A model generated the notes under the pieces. That model was not told where the DNA came from. It did no database searches and was given only the letters and a program-made list of their open reading frames with translations. A stretch of 27,702 bases of DNA from RUG14121 sp964533935 (GTDB lineage Bacteria; Bacillota_I; Bacilli_A; RF39; UBA660), in assembly GCA_964533935.1 (NCBI GenBank), contig CAZHOG010000014.1:1-27702 (forward strand), read 5' to 3'. Of this stretch, positions 1 to 7,850 are shown piece after piece. The translations under genes were made by a program, and so were the position numbers. Position 1 is the first letter of the stretch. Every line of letters begins with the position of its first letter.

Positions 1-1
1 A

Positions 2-75
2 TGGAGCGGGTGATGGGAATCGGACCCACGTTATCAGCTTGGAAGGCTGAAGCTCTACCATTAAACTACACCCGC
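2..75 (-). tRNA. tRNA-Gly (anticodon UCC)
   Basis: On the minus strand the molecule folds as a full cloverleaf. The acceptor stem GCGGGTG pairs with CACCCGC, the anticodon stem CAGC/GCTG closes the loop CTTCCAA with anticodon TCC, and the T-arm is GTGGG/CCCAT. The discriminator base is T and the 3' CCA is encoded. It decodes GGA and wobble glycine codons. Its promoter overlaps the ohrR terminator just upstream. Confidence 0.95.
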
Positions 76-96
76 AAATTTGTCTTTGCACTTAAG

Positions 97-126
97 ATTA
101 TAACATAACAAAAAGAAGAAAATCAA
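97..126 (-). promoter_or_regulatory. Promoter of tRNA-Gly(UCC)
   Basis: Read on the minus strand there is an extended -10, TGT-TATAAT (the TATAAT complement lies at 97-102), with a TTGATT -35 at 121-126 and an 18-bp spacer. The -10 ends about 21 bases before the tRNA 5' end. The -35 lies inside the hairpin that terminates ohrR. Confidence 0.6.
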
Positions 127-142
127 CTATTTTCTTCTTTTT
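110..142 (-). terminator. Rho-independent terminator of ohrR
   Basis: A 14-bp perfect stem (110-123 with 129-142) closes a 5-base loop, CAACT. On the minus strand the right-hand arm ends in a run of U. The ohrR stop codon (123-125) sits at the top of the hairpin, so the terminator overlaps the end of the coding region. Confidence 0.8.
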
Positions 143-587
143 TTGTCATTATTTTGTTTACTTCTTTAACTGTAGATAGTAAAAAGTTAGAATTTTTGGG
201 TTTATGAGGTGCGTTTTCGAATATTTTGTTTTCTATTTCATCAGGAATATTTAACATTTTATCTCTCAATTCCCAACCTTCAGCTGTTAATTTTATATAA
301 ACGTTTCTTTCATCATGTAAACTTCTAGAGCGTGTTACATAGCCATTATTTTCTAATTTTTTTAATAATGGTGTTAATGTACCGGAATCCAAATATAATT
401 TCTTTCCTAGTTCTTTAACAGTAATATCATCATTTTCCCATAAAGCAAGTAGAGTAATGTAATGAGTATAAGTTAAATTGTATGGATCTAAAAGTGGTTT
501 ATATTTTCTAATTATTTCTTTAGAACAAACATAAAATGCAAAGCACAATTGATTATCTAATTTCATTCTTTCATATTTTGAATCCAT
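123..587 (-). CDS. ohrR: OhrR-type organic peroxide-sensing MarR-family repressor
   Basis: This is a winged-helix repressor that releases DNA when organic hydroperoxides oxidise its reactive cysteine. The 154-aa protein matches the B. subtilis OhrR layout residue for residue: the sensing cysteine is Cys15 in LDNQLCFA, and the two tyrosines that hydrogen-bond it are at Tyr29 (KYKPLLD) and Tyr40 (LTYTHY). The recognition region LYLDSGTLTPLLKKLE and the wing DERNVYI follow. An extra Cys21 is present. The start ATG has a good ribosome site (AAGGAGATG on the minus strand). A 12-bp palindrome lies just upstream, suggesting autoregulation. The usual target, an ohr peroxidase gene, is not in the window. 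The divergent neighbour is a U32-family gene. Family assignment is confident; peroxide sensing is inferred from the conserved residues. Confidence 0.93.
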   Translation of the reverse strand: MDSKYERMKLDNQLCFAFYVCSKEIIRKYKPLLDPYNLTYTHYITLLALWENDDITVKELGKKLYLDSGTLTPLLKKLENNGYVTRSRSLHDERNVYIKLTAEGWELRDKMLNIPDEIENKIFENAPHKPKNSNFLLSTVKEVNKIMTKKEENS

Positions 588-608
588 ATTAACATCTCCT
601 TATTATAT

Positions 609-620
609 ATTGTATACAAT
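609..620. promoter_or_regulatory. Candidate OhrR operator
   Basis: ATTGTATACAAT is a perfect 12-bp palindrome located 21 bp upstream of the ohrR start codon, in the ohrR/U32 divergent region. It resembles the TACAAT/ATTGTA half-sites known for Bacillus OhrR operators. Binding by this protein is inferred from position and resemblance. Confidence 0.6.
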
Positions 621-714
621 TATATTTTATAAAAAAAACTTTAATTAGTCAATTAGATAATAATACTTTCTTTAATTATAAAAAGATTGTATTATATATT
701 TAGTGGTGATATCT

Positions 715-2943
715 GTGAAAAAAGTTGAATTATTGTGTCCAGTTGGTAATGTGGATATGTTAAAATCTGCAATTCATAATGGCGCTGATGCTGTTTATTT
801 ATCTGGAATAAAATATGGTGCAAGAAAATTTGCAGCAAATTTTACTGACGAAGAATTGGTCTCTGCAATTAAGTATGCGCATTTATATGGAGTTAAAGTA
901 TATGTCACAATAAATACATTGATATATGGAAGTGAAGTAGATGATTTTATAGAAGATGTTAAATTTCTTCACATTAACAATGTTGATGCTGTATTAATGC
1001 AAGATATTGGTATGATTGGATTAGTTCATAAAATTTGTCCTAATCTTGAAATTCATGCTTCAACGCAAGCTCATAACCATAATGAACAAGGAATTGAATT
1101 CTTGAAAAACTTAGGTGTAAAAAGAGTAGTAATGGCAAGAGAAATGTCATTAGATCAAATTAAATCTATTAATATAGATTTAGAAAAAGAAGTATTTGTG
1201 TATGGTGCATTATGTGTTTGTTATTCTGGTTGTTGTTTATTTAGTTCACTTAATGGCGGAAGAAGTGGAAATCGTGGTGAGTGTGTCGGTTCATGTCGAC
1301 TTCCATATAAATTATATAAAAATGACATAGAAGTAAATCTTGATGGTGATTATCCATTAAGTATGAAAGAATTAAATACAACAAAACATATTAAAGAATT
1401 ATTAGAAAGTGAAATTGATAGTTTAAAAATTGAAGGAAGAATGAAATCTCCTTATTATGTTGGTTACGTTACAAGAGTATATCGTAATTTAATAGATAAT
1501 TATTATAACAAAAAAGATGAAAGTGTTTCAGAAGAAATTACAAATAATTTAAAAAAATTATTTAATAGAGATTTTACTGATGGGTTCTTATTTAATACTA
1601 ATTGTATTTCAAATATAGAAACTCCAAATCATCAAGGTGTTGAAATAGGTAAAGTAATAAAAATTGATAAAAAATATATTTATATAAAACTATTAAATGA
1701 TGATTTGAATCAAGAAGATGGAATTAGATTTAAAAATTCAAATACCGGAATGATTGTTAATAGATTGTATAATCAAAAAGAACTATTAGTTAATAGTATA
1801 AATAAAAATGATATATGCTTAGTTGATAATAAAGTAGACTTAAAGGTTAATGATATAGTTTTAAAGACTATTGATAAAAAATTAATTAATAGTTTAACTA
1901 TTGATGAAAATAAAAAAATACCTATCGATTTAGAAGTGTCTTGTTATATGGATAAACCGATAAATATTAAAGTTACTGATTTGAGAAATACAATAGAATT
2001 AAATGGTGCAATTGTTTCAAAAGCTCTTAAACATGAAGTAAGTGATTTGGATATAGAAAGACAAGTATCTAAAGTTGGTAATACACCATTTGTAATAAGA
2101 AATTTAGAAATTAAAAAAGATGATGGTATATTCATTAATTTAAAAGATATTAATGAATTACGTAGAAATATATTGGAAGAATTAATAAAAATAAGAGAAA
2201 ATTATATTCCTAATGAAGTTTTAATAATTGAAAACGAAACAATTAATCAGAATATAAATGATATAAATGATGAATTTAAAATAAATGTTTTAGTAAGAAA
2301 TGAAGAACAATTAAAATGTTGCTTAGATAATCATGTAAATAATATTTATGTAACTGATTATAATTTATACAAAAAATATAAAAATAATAATATTTTTTAT
2401 AGATTAGAGCGTGTTAATAATAATTATATTAATTATAAAGATGAGAATCTTTTAGTTGGAGAAATAGGAAGCATTCAAAAATATGGACATGATAATATTT
2501 TAGTTGGAGATTATTTCTTAAATGTTGCAAATAAAAATACTATAAAATTGTTATCGGATAATAACCTTAAACAAATATGTTTATCAATTGAATTAAGTGA
2601 TAATGAAATAGAATCTATTAAAGATTATAATAATGTTGAATTGTTAGTTTATGGTCGTATAGAATTGATGGTTATGAAATATTGTTTATTAAAGGAAAAT
2701 TTAAATTATTGTAAACAATGTAAAAATAGTAATGATATTTTTAGTTTAAAAGATGCAGCTGGTAATCAATATCCGTTAATAAGAAATATTTGTTTAAGTC
2801 ATATTATGCATTATAAACCAATTGATAAAATAAATAATATTAGTAACTATAAAAAGATGGGTATTAATATTTTCAGAGTAGAGTTATTTGATGAAAATTA
2901 TGAAAATACTGCAAAAATAATTAATAATGTTAAGCATAGTTGA
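715..2943 (+). CDS. U32-family protein (TrhP/RlhA-like RNA hydroxylase)
   Basis: Members of this family, once called U32 peptidases or collagenases, include TrhP (tRNA U34 5-hydroxyuridine) and RlhA (23S rRNA C2501 hydroxylation). The N-terminal half has the family opening VELLCPVGN, GADAVYLSG, the EIHASTQAHNHN segment and the cysteine block GALCVCYSG...GGRSGNRGECVGSCRLPY. In this start the cysteines are at about 167, 169, 173, 174, 190 and 194, and they fit an iron-sulfur cluster site. The C-terminal ~400 residues match the extra domain (DUF3656 type) of the long RlhA-like members. I prefer GTG at 715 because GGTGAT at 705-710 is a ribosome site spaced for it; an in-frame GTG at 703 would add four residues. 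Which RNA is modified cannot be told from sequence. Confidence 0.88.
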   Translation: MKKVELLCPVGNVDMLKSAIHNGADAVYLSGIKYGARKFAANFTDEELVSAIKYAHLYGVKVYVTINTLIYGSEVDDFIEDVKFLHINNVDAVLMQDIGMIGLVHKICPNLEIHASTQAHNHNEQGIEFLKNLGVKRVVMAREMSLDQIKSINIDLEKEVFVYGALCVCYSGCCLFSSLNGGRSGNRGECVGSCRLPYKLYKNDIEVNLDGDYPLSMKELNTTKHIKELLESEIDSLKIEGRMKSPYYVGYVTRVYRNLIDNYYNKKDESVSEEITNNLKKLFNRDFTDGFLFNTNCISNIETPNHQGVEIGKVIKIDKKYIYIKLLNDDLNQEDGIRFKNSNTGMIVNRLYNQKELLVNSINKNDICLVDNKVDLKVNDIVLKTIDKKLINSLTIDENKKIPIDLEVSCYMDKPINIKVTDLRNTIELNGAIVSKALKHEVSDLDIERQVSKVGNTPFVIRNLEIKKDDGIFINLKDINELRRNILEELIKIRENYIPNEVLIIENETINQNINDINDEFKINVLVRNEEQLKCCLDNHVNNIYVTDYNLYKKYKNNNIFYRLERVNNNYINYKDENLLVGEIGSIQKYGHDNILVGDYFLNVANKNTIKLLSDNNLKQICLSIELSDNEIESIKDYNNVELLVYGRIELMVMKYCLLKENLNYCKQCKNSNDIFSLKDAAGNQYPLIRNICLSHIMHYKPIDKINNISNYKKMGINIFRVELFDENYENTAKIINNVKHS

Positions 2944-3015
2944 CAAATTTCAAAGCGAAATTGGTAGCACGCAACTTTAACAAATTATATAATTTTTGAC
3001 GAAAGAGGTGAGTTT

Positions 3016-3639
3016 ATGAACTTGGGAGACAAGTTATTAGAACTAAGAAAGAAAAAAGGATTATCACAGGAGGACGTTGCATTTGAATTGAGTGTGACAA
3101 GACAAACAATTTCAAAATGGGAGACAAATCAAACTACTCCAGACTTTGATAAAATTGCTCCGTTATGTAAGTTATATGAAATTTCAACAGATGAATTATT
3201 AACAGGAAAAACAAAAGACAAAATTAATGTTGAAGAAATAGATGTTAAAAAAAGAGGTGCTTTAGTTTTAGCAGTTTCTATATTTTTATATTTCTTATCA
3301 ATTATATGGATAATTATTTCAGAAGAAACATTCCATATAAATGAAGGTATTACAATAGGAATATTTTTTGCAATAATTGCAGTTGCAACATGTTTAATCG
3401 TTTATCATTTTACTAGTTTACCTAAAAAGGAAAAAACTGAAACTGAAAAAAGAGATAATAAATTATTAAAACAAATTCAAAGTATTGTTTCATCAATTAT
3501 TTTAGTAATATATTTATTAGTAAGTTTTTTAACAATGGCTTGGCATATAACATGGATTTTATGGATAGTGGATGCAATAATTTGTGAAATTGTAAAACTA
3601 ATATTCATATTAAAAGGAGATATTAATGATGAAGAATAA
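3016..3639 (+). CDS. XRE-family HTH protein with C-terminal membrane domain
   Basis: Residues 1-65 form a Cro/CI-type helix-turn-helix (LRKKKGLSQEDVA, then SVTRQTISKWE). Residues 80-200 hold about four hydrophobic segments (roughly 81-102, 111-133, 158-177 and 180-199), making this a membrane-tethered DNA-binding protein. The ribosome site AGAGGTGA precedes the ATG. The end overlaps the next gene by 14 bases, so the two are translationally linked. HTH/membrane proteins paired with DUF4097-type proteins are common in Bacillota and are linked to envelope stress. That role is inference here. Confidence 0.85.
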   Translation: MNLGDKLLELRKKKGLSQEDVAFELSVTRQTISKWETNQTTPDFDKIAPLCKLYEISTDELLTGKTKDKINVEEIDVKKRGALVLAVSIFLYFLSIIWIIISEETFHINEGITIGIFFAIIAVATCLIVYHFTSLPKKEKTETEKRDNKLLKQIQSIVSSIILVIYLLVSFLTMAWHITWILWIVDAIICEIVKLIFILKGDINDEE

Positions 3640-4405
3640 AGGATTAATTTATACATTAATATCTATATTAACAATATTAGTAATTGCACTTATAGTTGGA
3701 ATGATATTATTACTTAATGGTAATTATAATTTTGGAAATAAAATAAGTTTTAAAAATAATTCAAAAGTAATATTTGAAAATACTTTTGAAATTAAAGATA
3801 TTGATTTGACAAATGATTATGGGGATATTAAATTTGCTAATGGAAGTGATAATAATATTAAAGTAGTTGTTCGTGGAAAAAATAAAGATGACGTTGTAGT
3901 TAACGATAATGATAAATTAGATATTAAAGTTAAAAGTAAAAAAAATATTTGTATAGGTATTTGTTTTAATAATGAAGATATCACAATTTATTTACCAAAA
4001 ACATATGATAAAACTATTAACGTTAAATCTGATTTAGGTGATATTCATGTAGAAAATCTAAGTAATGCAAATTTGAATATTGAAAATGATAGTGGTGATA
4101 TCAAAATTGATACCATTAAAAATTTAAATGTTTCAAGTGACCTTGGTGATATACATGTTGATAATATAAACAATAAATTTGTAATAAATTCTTCTACTGG
4201 AGATATTAAAATCAAAAAGATTAATATAGCTGAAGATTCAAGTATTACTTTGAATTTAGGAGATATAAAAATAGAAAAAACAAATAATGTTTATATAGAT
4301 ACTAAAAATGATTTAGGAGATGTAAAAGTAAAAGATTCTGATCGTTTTTCAGAAGTAACTTTAAAAGTTCAAAATAATACTGGCGATATAAAAATAAATT
4401 ATTAA
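3626..4405 (+). CDS. Membrane-anchored DUF4097-type beta-strand repeat protein
   Basis: An N-terminal membrane segment (about residues 8-30) is followed by an extracytoplasmic domain. That domain is built of GDI/GDV-containing strand repeats at residues 66, 138, 157, 174, 192, 212, 231 and 253, spaced about 17-21 residues in the last seven. The units alternate forms such as DLGDIHV and STGDIKI. This is the signature of DUF4097-like putative adhesin or LiaX-like domains. ATG 3626 lies six bases after AGGAG; ATG 3629 is an alternative. It overlaps the upstream HTH/membrane gene and ends in the first copy of the terminator-promoter repeat. The exact function is unknown; sensing or surface-shield roles have been shown only for relatives. 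Confidence 0.8.
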   Translation: MMKNKGLIYTLISILTILVIALIVGMILLLNGNYNFGNKISFKNNSKVIFENTFEIKDIDLTNDYGDIKFANGSDNNIKVVVRGKNKDDVVVNDNDKLDIKVKSKKNICIGICFNNEDITIYLPKTYDKTINVKSDLGDIHVENLSNANLNIENDSGDIKIDTIKNLNVSSDLGDIHVDNINNKFVINSSTGDIKIKKINIAEDSSITLNLGDIKIEKTNNVYIDTKNDLGDVKVKDSDRFSEVTLKVQNNTGDIKINY

Positions 4406-4446
4406 ATAGACAATTATGTCTATTTTTTTTATAATGAATATGGATG
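4401..4446 (+). repeat. Terminator-promoter module, copy 1 of an exact 46-bp repeat
   Basis: A 9-bp stem (AAATAGACA at 4404-4412 with TGTCTATTT at 4417-4425, loop ATTA) runs into eight T residues and terminates the DUF4097 gene. The same bases form a promoter for the next gene: TAGACA (4407-4412) as -35, 17 bp, then TATAAT (4430-4435) as -10, whose first T is the last T of the terminator tract. An identical 46 bp recurs at 5609-5654. Confidence 0.85.
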
Positions 4447-4453
4447 ATGATTT

Positions 4454-5617
4454 ATGATTGATATAAAATATAAAAATATTTATGAAAAATTCTTAGAAGA
4501 TTATGAAAGAATACATATTAGTCCTTGGCATAATATAAGTAAAGATAAATTAAAAGAGTATTATAATCAACTGACTAATAAATTAAAGATTGATGATGAT
4601 TATTCTTTTACATATTTTATGAATTACTTATTAAAAATAATATGTGGACAAGATGATGCCCATACATATTTGCACAGTGAATCATCATATTCTATTAAAT
4701 ATAAAATAATTGAAAATGAAGTACTAATAGATTTGCCTAAAGATATGCATGGTTATAAATTATTAACAATTAATAACATTAATATTAAAGATGTTATTAA
4801 TGAATTTGAAAAAGTAATTATTTATGGAACTCCTGGAAAAAGAAAATATGAACTAGAAAAGGCATTATCTAATAGAATGCTATTATTTGGTTTACCTGTT
4901 TTTCATGATAATAAAATTAATGATTTAGAATTGATTTTTGAAAATAATAATAAAACTATAAAAAAGATAATGATAAATAAAACTATAAATTATGAAAATA
5001 ATATTGAGCAAGATAAAAATATTTTTGGAGAACCTGGAAATTTTAAAATAAATGATCAAGCTTTAATTATTGAACATAGTTCTGTTCAACCTAAATTTAA
5101 AGAAAAGATAATTAATAATTATAATTTAATGAAAAATACTGATATATCGGATGCGAAGAAAATTATAGTTGATTTAAGAGGAAATATAGGTGGTGATTCA
5201 AGATTGAATGAACCATTAATTGAATTTTTAAAAATGCATAAAAAATTACCATTATATGTTTTGACAGATTATAGAGTATTTTCTAGTGGTAGAATTGCTT
5301 TAAGAGATTTGTTAGAATTGAATGCAATAGCAATTGGAGAAGAAATATCAACTCCAATTAATAGCTTTGGCAATAATACATGGATAAGTATTGATAAATA
5401 TGAATTTGCTATTGCTACAAAATATTTTAATCCATTTAAACATTATCAAATTTCAAGTAAAAATGAGTATAATGAAAAAATGAATAATGAGAGATTACAG
5501 CCAATAGTTTTTAAACCAGATTTTTATGTAACACAGACAAAAGAAGATTTTTTAAGTGGAAATGATAATATATTGAATTTTGCACTAAATATAGATAGAA
5601 ACATATTAATTAAATAG
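4454..5617 (+). CDS. S41-family (tail-specific/tricorn-like) peptidase-like protein
   Basis: The 387-aa protein has no signal peptide or membrane segment, so it is probably cytoplasmic. The C-terminal half carries the S41 core: KKIIVDLRGNIGGDS (about 237-251), PLYVLTDYRVFSSGR (about 269-283) and AIAIGEEIS with a following glycine-containing turn. The serine after Phe in VFSSGR aligns with the usual nucleophile position. I do not see a clear PDZ domain. An N-terminal helical region precedes a small strand-rich linker. The leader is very short, with a weak GATGAT ribosome site. Both ends lie in copies of the same 46-bp terminator-promoter repeat, and the stop TAG is part of the downstream copy. 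Substrate unknown; peptidase activity not assured. Confidence 0.75.
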   Translation: MIDIKYKNIYEKFLEDYERIHISPWHNISKDKLKEYYNQLTNKLKIDDDYSFTYFMNYLLKIICGQDDAHTYLHSESSYSIKYKIIENEVLIDLPKDMHGYKLLTINNINIKDVINEFEKVIIYGTPGKRKYELEKALSNRMLLFGLPVFHDNKINDLELIFENNNKTIKKIMINKTINYENNIEQDKNIFGEPGNFKINDQALIIEHSSVQPKFKEKIINNYNLMKNTDISDAKKIIVDLRGNIGGDSRLNEPLIEFLKMHKKLPLYVLTDYRVFSSGRIALRDLLELNAIAIGEEISTPINSFGNNTWISIDKYEFAIATKYFNPFKHYQISSKNEYNEKMNNERLQPIVFKPDFYVTQTKEDFLSGNDNILNFALNIDRNILIK

Positions 5618-5654
5618 ACAATTATGTCTATTTTTTTTATAATGAATATGGATG
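5609..5654 (+). repeat. Terminator-promoter module, copy 2 of an exact 46-bp repeat
   Basis: This copy is identical over 46 bp to 4401-4446. The hairpin is 5612-5620 with 5625-5633, followed by a T-tract to 5638. The embedded promoter is TAGACA (5615-5620), 17 bp, TATAAT (5638-5643). Here the -35 begins with the TAG stop codon of the S41 gene. It drives the thymidylate kinase gene, which starts at 5663. Confidence 0.85.
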
Positions 5655-5662
5655 GTGGTTTT

Positions 5663-6328
5663 ATGAATAAAGGTAAATTAATAGTTATAGAAGGATCTTG
5701 TGATGGAGTTGGCAAATCTACACAATTAAATTTATTAAAAGATAGATTTGAAAAAAATGGATATAATATTGTTTCTCATCATTTTCCAACTTATGGAGAA
5801 GATAGTGGAAATTTAGTGGAAAACTATCTAAAAGGAGAATATGGTAATCCTAAAGAAATATCGCCATATTTTGTTAATAGCTTGTATGCAATTGATAGAG
5901 CTATTGTTTGGAAAAACAAATTACAAAAAGCAATTAATAATGGAGATATTATTATTTTAGATCGATATATGACATCAAGCTTGATTTATCAAAGTGCATT
6001 TATTACTGATTTAGAAGAAAAGAAAAAATTTATAGATTATGTAACTGATTACGAATTTAACAAATTAGGAATTGGTATTCCTGATTCAATTATTTTTTTA
6101 CAGGTACCATTTGAGACTTCCTTAAAACTTAGAGATAACAGACAAGATAACGATGGAATTAAAAATGATATTCATGAAAGAGATTTAGAGTTTTTAAAAA
6201 AAGTATATGAAAATTCTTTATTTGTTGCTAATTATTTGAATTGGGATATTATAGAATGTACAGAAGATTATGAAATGCGTAGTATTGAAGATATTCATGA
6301 AGAAATTTATAAATTAGTACGTAAATAA
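5663..6328 (+). CDS. tmk: Thymidylate kinase-like protein (dTMP kinase)
   Basis: It phosphorylates dTMP to dTDP in DNA precursor supply. The 221-aa protein shows the P-loop EGSCDGVGKST (residues ~10-20), the HHFPTYGEDSG substrate segment, the ILDRYMTSSLIYQ DRY motif and a lid region with RDNRQDND followed by DIHERDLEFLKKVYE. ATG 5663 is chosen because GGTGG and the embedded promoter directly precede it. An upstream in-frame ATG at 5624 falls inside the terminator hairpin. It is of the divergent subtype with a Cys in the P-loop and stands alone rather than beside holB, so another tmk may exist elsewhere in the genome. A related deoxynucleoside kinase role is possible. Confidence 0.85.
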   Translation: MNKGKLIVIEGSCDGVGKSTQLNLLKDRFEKNGYNIVSHHFPTYGEDSGNLVENYLKGEYGNPKEISPYFVNSLYAIDRAIVWKNKLQKAINNGDIIILDRYMTSSLIYQSAFITDLEEKKKFIDYVTDYEFNKLGIGIPDSIIFLQVPFETSLKLRDNRQDNDGIKNDIHERDLEFLKKVYENSLFVANYLNWDIIECTEDYEMRSIEDIHEEIYKLVRK

Positions 6329-6332
6329 TAAA

Positions 6333-6379
6333 TTGATAATTAATTAAATAATCACCATAATATAAATATGGTGATTTTT
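6333..6379 (+). promoter_or_regulatory. Overlapping tmk terminator and EamA-gene promoter
   Basis: A stem of up to 10 bp (6350-6359 with 6367-6376) and five T residues form a terminator. A promoter, TTGATA at 6333-6338, 17 bp, CATAAT at 6356-6361, overlaps it, with the -10 in the left arm and loop. A transcript starting about 6368 would begin in the right arm and so escape termination, with a leader of only about 12 nt before ATG 6380. Confidence 0.65.
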
Positions 6380-7231
6380 ATGTGGATAATTTTTGCACTT
6401 CTTGCTGCATTTTTTGCAGGTGTAACGACAGTGTTTGCAAAAGCTGGTATTACAAATGTTGATTCAACGCTAGCTACAGCAATCAGAACAACAATAATTT
6501 TAATATTTACTATAATTATTGTTTTAATTGTTAAATCATATGTTGATATCTATAAAATAAATTTTAAAATAGGATTATTTTTAATTTTATCAGGGATAAC
6601 AACTGCATTATTATGGCTTTCTTATTTTAAAGCTTTAGAGTTAGCTGATGTTAATAAAGTAGCTCCAGTTGATAAAACAAGTATTATATTAACTTTGATT
6701 TTATCAAGTATATTTTTACATGAAAAAATAACATATATAAAAATAATATCAATGATTTTATTATTAATTGGTACTGTTTTAATGACATATAAAAAAGATA
6801 ATAATAAAACTGATAATAAATGGTTGTTATTTGCAATATTAACTGCAATATTTACAAGTTTAGCAACCATTTTAGGTAAAATTGGAATAAATAATATTGA
6901 ATCAAATTTTGGAACAATGATTAGAACCATTATAGTGTTTTTAATTATATGGATATTTACAATAAGCAAGGGCAAATTTAAAGATATAAAATTTATAAAT
7001 AAAAAGAGTTGGATATTTATAATATTATCTGGAATAACAACTGGCTTATCATGGCTTTGTTATTTTAAAGCATTGCAACTTGGTGAAGCCAGTTTAGTTT
7101 TTCCAATGGAAAAATTAAGTATAGTTGTTGCAGTATTATTTTCATCATTATATTTAAAAGAAAAATTAAACTACAAATCTATTTTAGGATTATTTTTAAT
7201 AATAGTTGCTACACTTCTTTTAATTATATAA
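6380..7231 (+). CDS. EamA/DMT-superfamily permease
   Basis: The 283-aa membrane protein is built of two tandem EamA repeats of about 140 residues, with some ten hydrophobic segments in all. Each repeat shares the same landmarks: a start like FAGVTTVFAKAGI / FTSLATILGKIGI, then ISGITTALLWLSYFKALELA / LSGITTGLSWLCYFKALQLG, then a late helix with FLHEKI or YLKEKL. Such permeases move small metabolites or act as exporters, and this substrate is unknown. ATG 6380 is used because GGTGAT lies four bases before it. An in-frame ATG at 6368 would lie inside the terminator stem. Confidence 0.88.
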   Translation: MWIIFALLAAFFAGVTTVFAKAGITNVDSTLATAIRTTIILIFTIIIVLIVKSYVDIYKINFKIGLFLILSGITTALLWLSYFKALELADVNKVAPVDKTSIILTLILSSIFLHEKITYIKIISMILLLIGTVLMTYKKDNNKTDNKWLLFAILTAIFTSLATILGKIGINNIESNFGTMIRTIIVFLIIWIFTISKGKFKDIKFINKKSWIFIILSGITTGLSWLCYFKALQLGEASLVFPMEKLSIVVAVLFSSLYLKEKLNYKSILGLFLIIVATLLLII

Positions 7232-7233
7232 AA

Positions 7234-7278
7234 AATATCATAATGTTTAGTGATAAATAAAAAAATCTATGATATTAT
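7234..7278 (+). promoter_or_regulatory. Candidate promoter of lemA with overlapping inverted repeat
   Basis: An extended -10, TGA-TATTAT, at 7270-7278 is followed by GATAGGAG and the lemA ATG. A 9-bp inverted repeat, AATATCATA (7234-7242) with TATGATATT (7268-7276), covers the -10 and has a 25-nt loop. It lacks a proper T-tract, so it may be an operator rather than a terminator. Confidence 0.45.
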
Positions 7279-7301
7279 TTATATAGATAGGAGTACAAAA
7301 T

Positions 7302-7844
7302 ATGATTTATTTATTAATAATTTTAGGGGTTATTGTATTATTTACAATTGTAATGGTTAATGTATTGGTTTCTTCACGTAATAGAGTTAATGAAGCATTT
7401 TCTACAATGGATGTGTATTTAAAAAAGAGATGGGATTTAATTCCTAATATTGTAGAAACAGTAAAAGGATATGCAACTCATGAAAAAGATACTTTAGAAT
7501 CTGTTATTAGTATGAGAAATACAGATTATGATAAGATGTCAAAAAATGATAAATTAAAAAGCAATGAACAATTAAAAGAAAATATATCAAAACTAATTAT
7601 GTTAAAAGAAAGTTATCCTGATTTAAAAGCTAATGAAAATTTTAATAAGTTAAGTAGTGAATTATCAGAAGCAGAAGATGAAATTGCTAATTCTAGAAAA
7701 TATTATAATGCAGTTGTTAGATTATATAATAATAAAGTAGAGATGTTTCCCGGAAATATTATTGCAAAAATATTTGGATTTAAAGTAAGTAAAATGTTTG
7801 AAGCTTCGGATTCAGAGAAAAATAATATTAGAGTGGAATTATAG
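7302..7844 (+). CDS. lemA: LemA family protein
   Basis: A single N-terminal membrane helix (about residues 2-24) is followed by the LemA signature: RNRVNEAFSTMDVYLKKRWDLIPN, then VKGYATHEKDTLESVISMRN, and the C-terminal ARKYYN-type region SRKYYNAVVRLYNNKVEMFPGNIIAKIFGF (split here as consecutive motifs). The protein is a helical bundle facing the outside or the cell surface. At 180 aa it has normal length. It is immediately followed by the DUF2207 gene, the standard LemA partner in Bacillota. The function of the pair is not settled; an envelope role is inferred from the membrane topology. Confidence 0.93.
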   Translation: MIYLLIILGVIVLFTIVMVNVLVSSRNRVNEAFSTMDVYLKKRWDLIPNIVETVKGYATHEKDTLESVISMRNTDYDKMSKNDKLKSNEQLKENISKLIMLKESYPDLKANENFNKLSSELSEAEDEIANSRKYYNAVVRLYNNKVEMFPGNIIAKIFGFKVSKMFEASDSEKNNIRVEL

Positions 7845-7850
7845 GTGTTT

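Noticed and set aside
2946..2962. Short inverted repeat AATTTC/GAAATT after the U32 stop as a terminator
   Set aside because: Six base pairs and no T-tract.
2957..2980. T-box antiterminator-like string (TTGGTAGCACGC) after the U32 gene
   Set aside because: There is no room for a specifier stem, since coding sequence ends at 2943, and no terminator follows before the next gene.
5624..5662. Upstream start (ATG 5624) for thymidylate kinase
   Set aside because: It lies in the terminator hairpin upstream of the predicted transcription start; ATG 5663 has GGTGG and begins the conserved fold.
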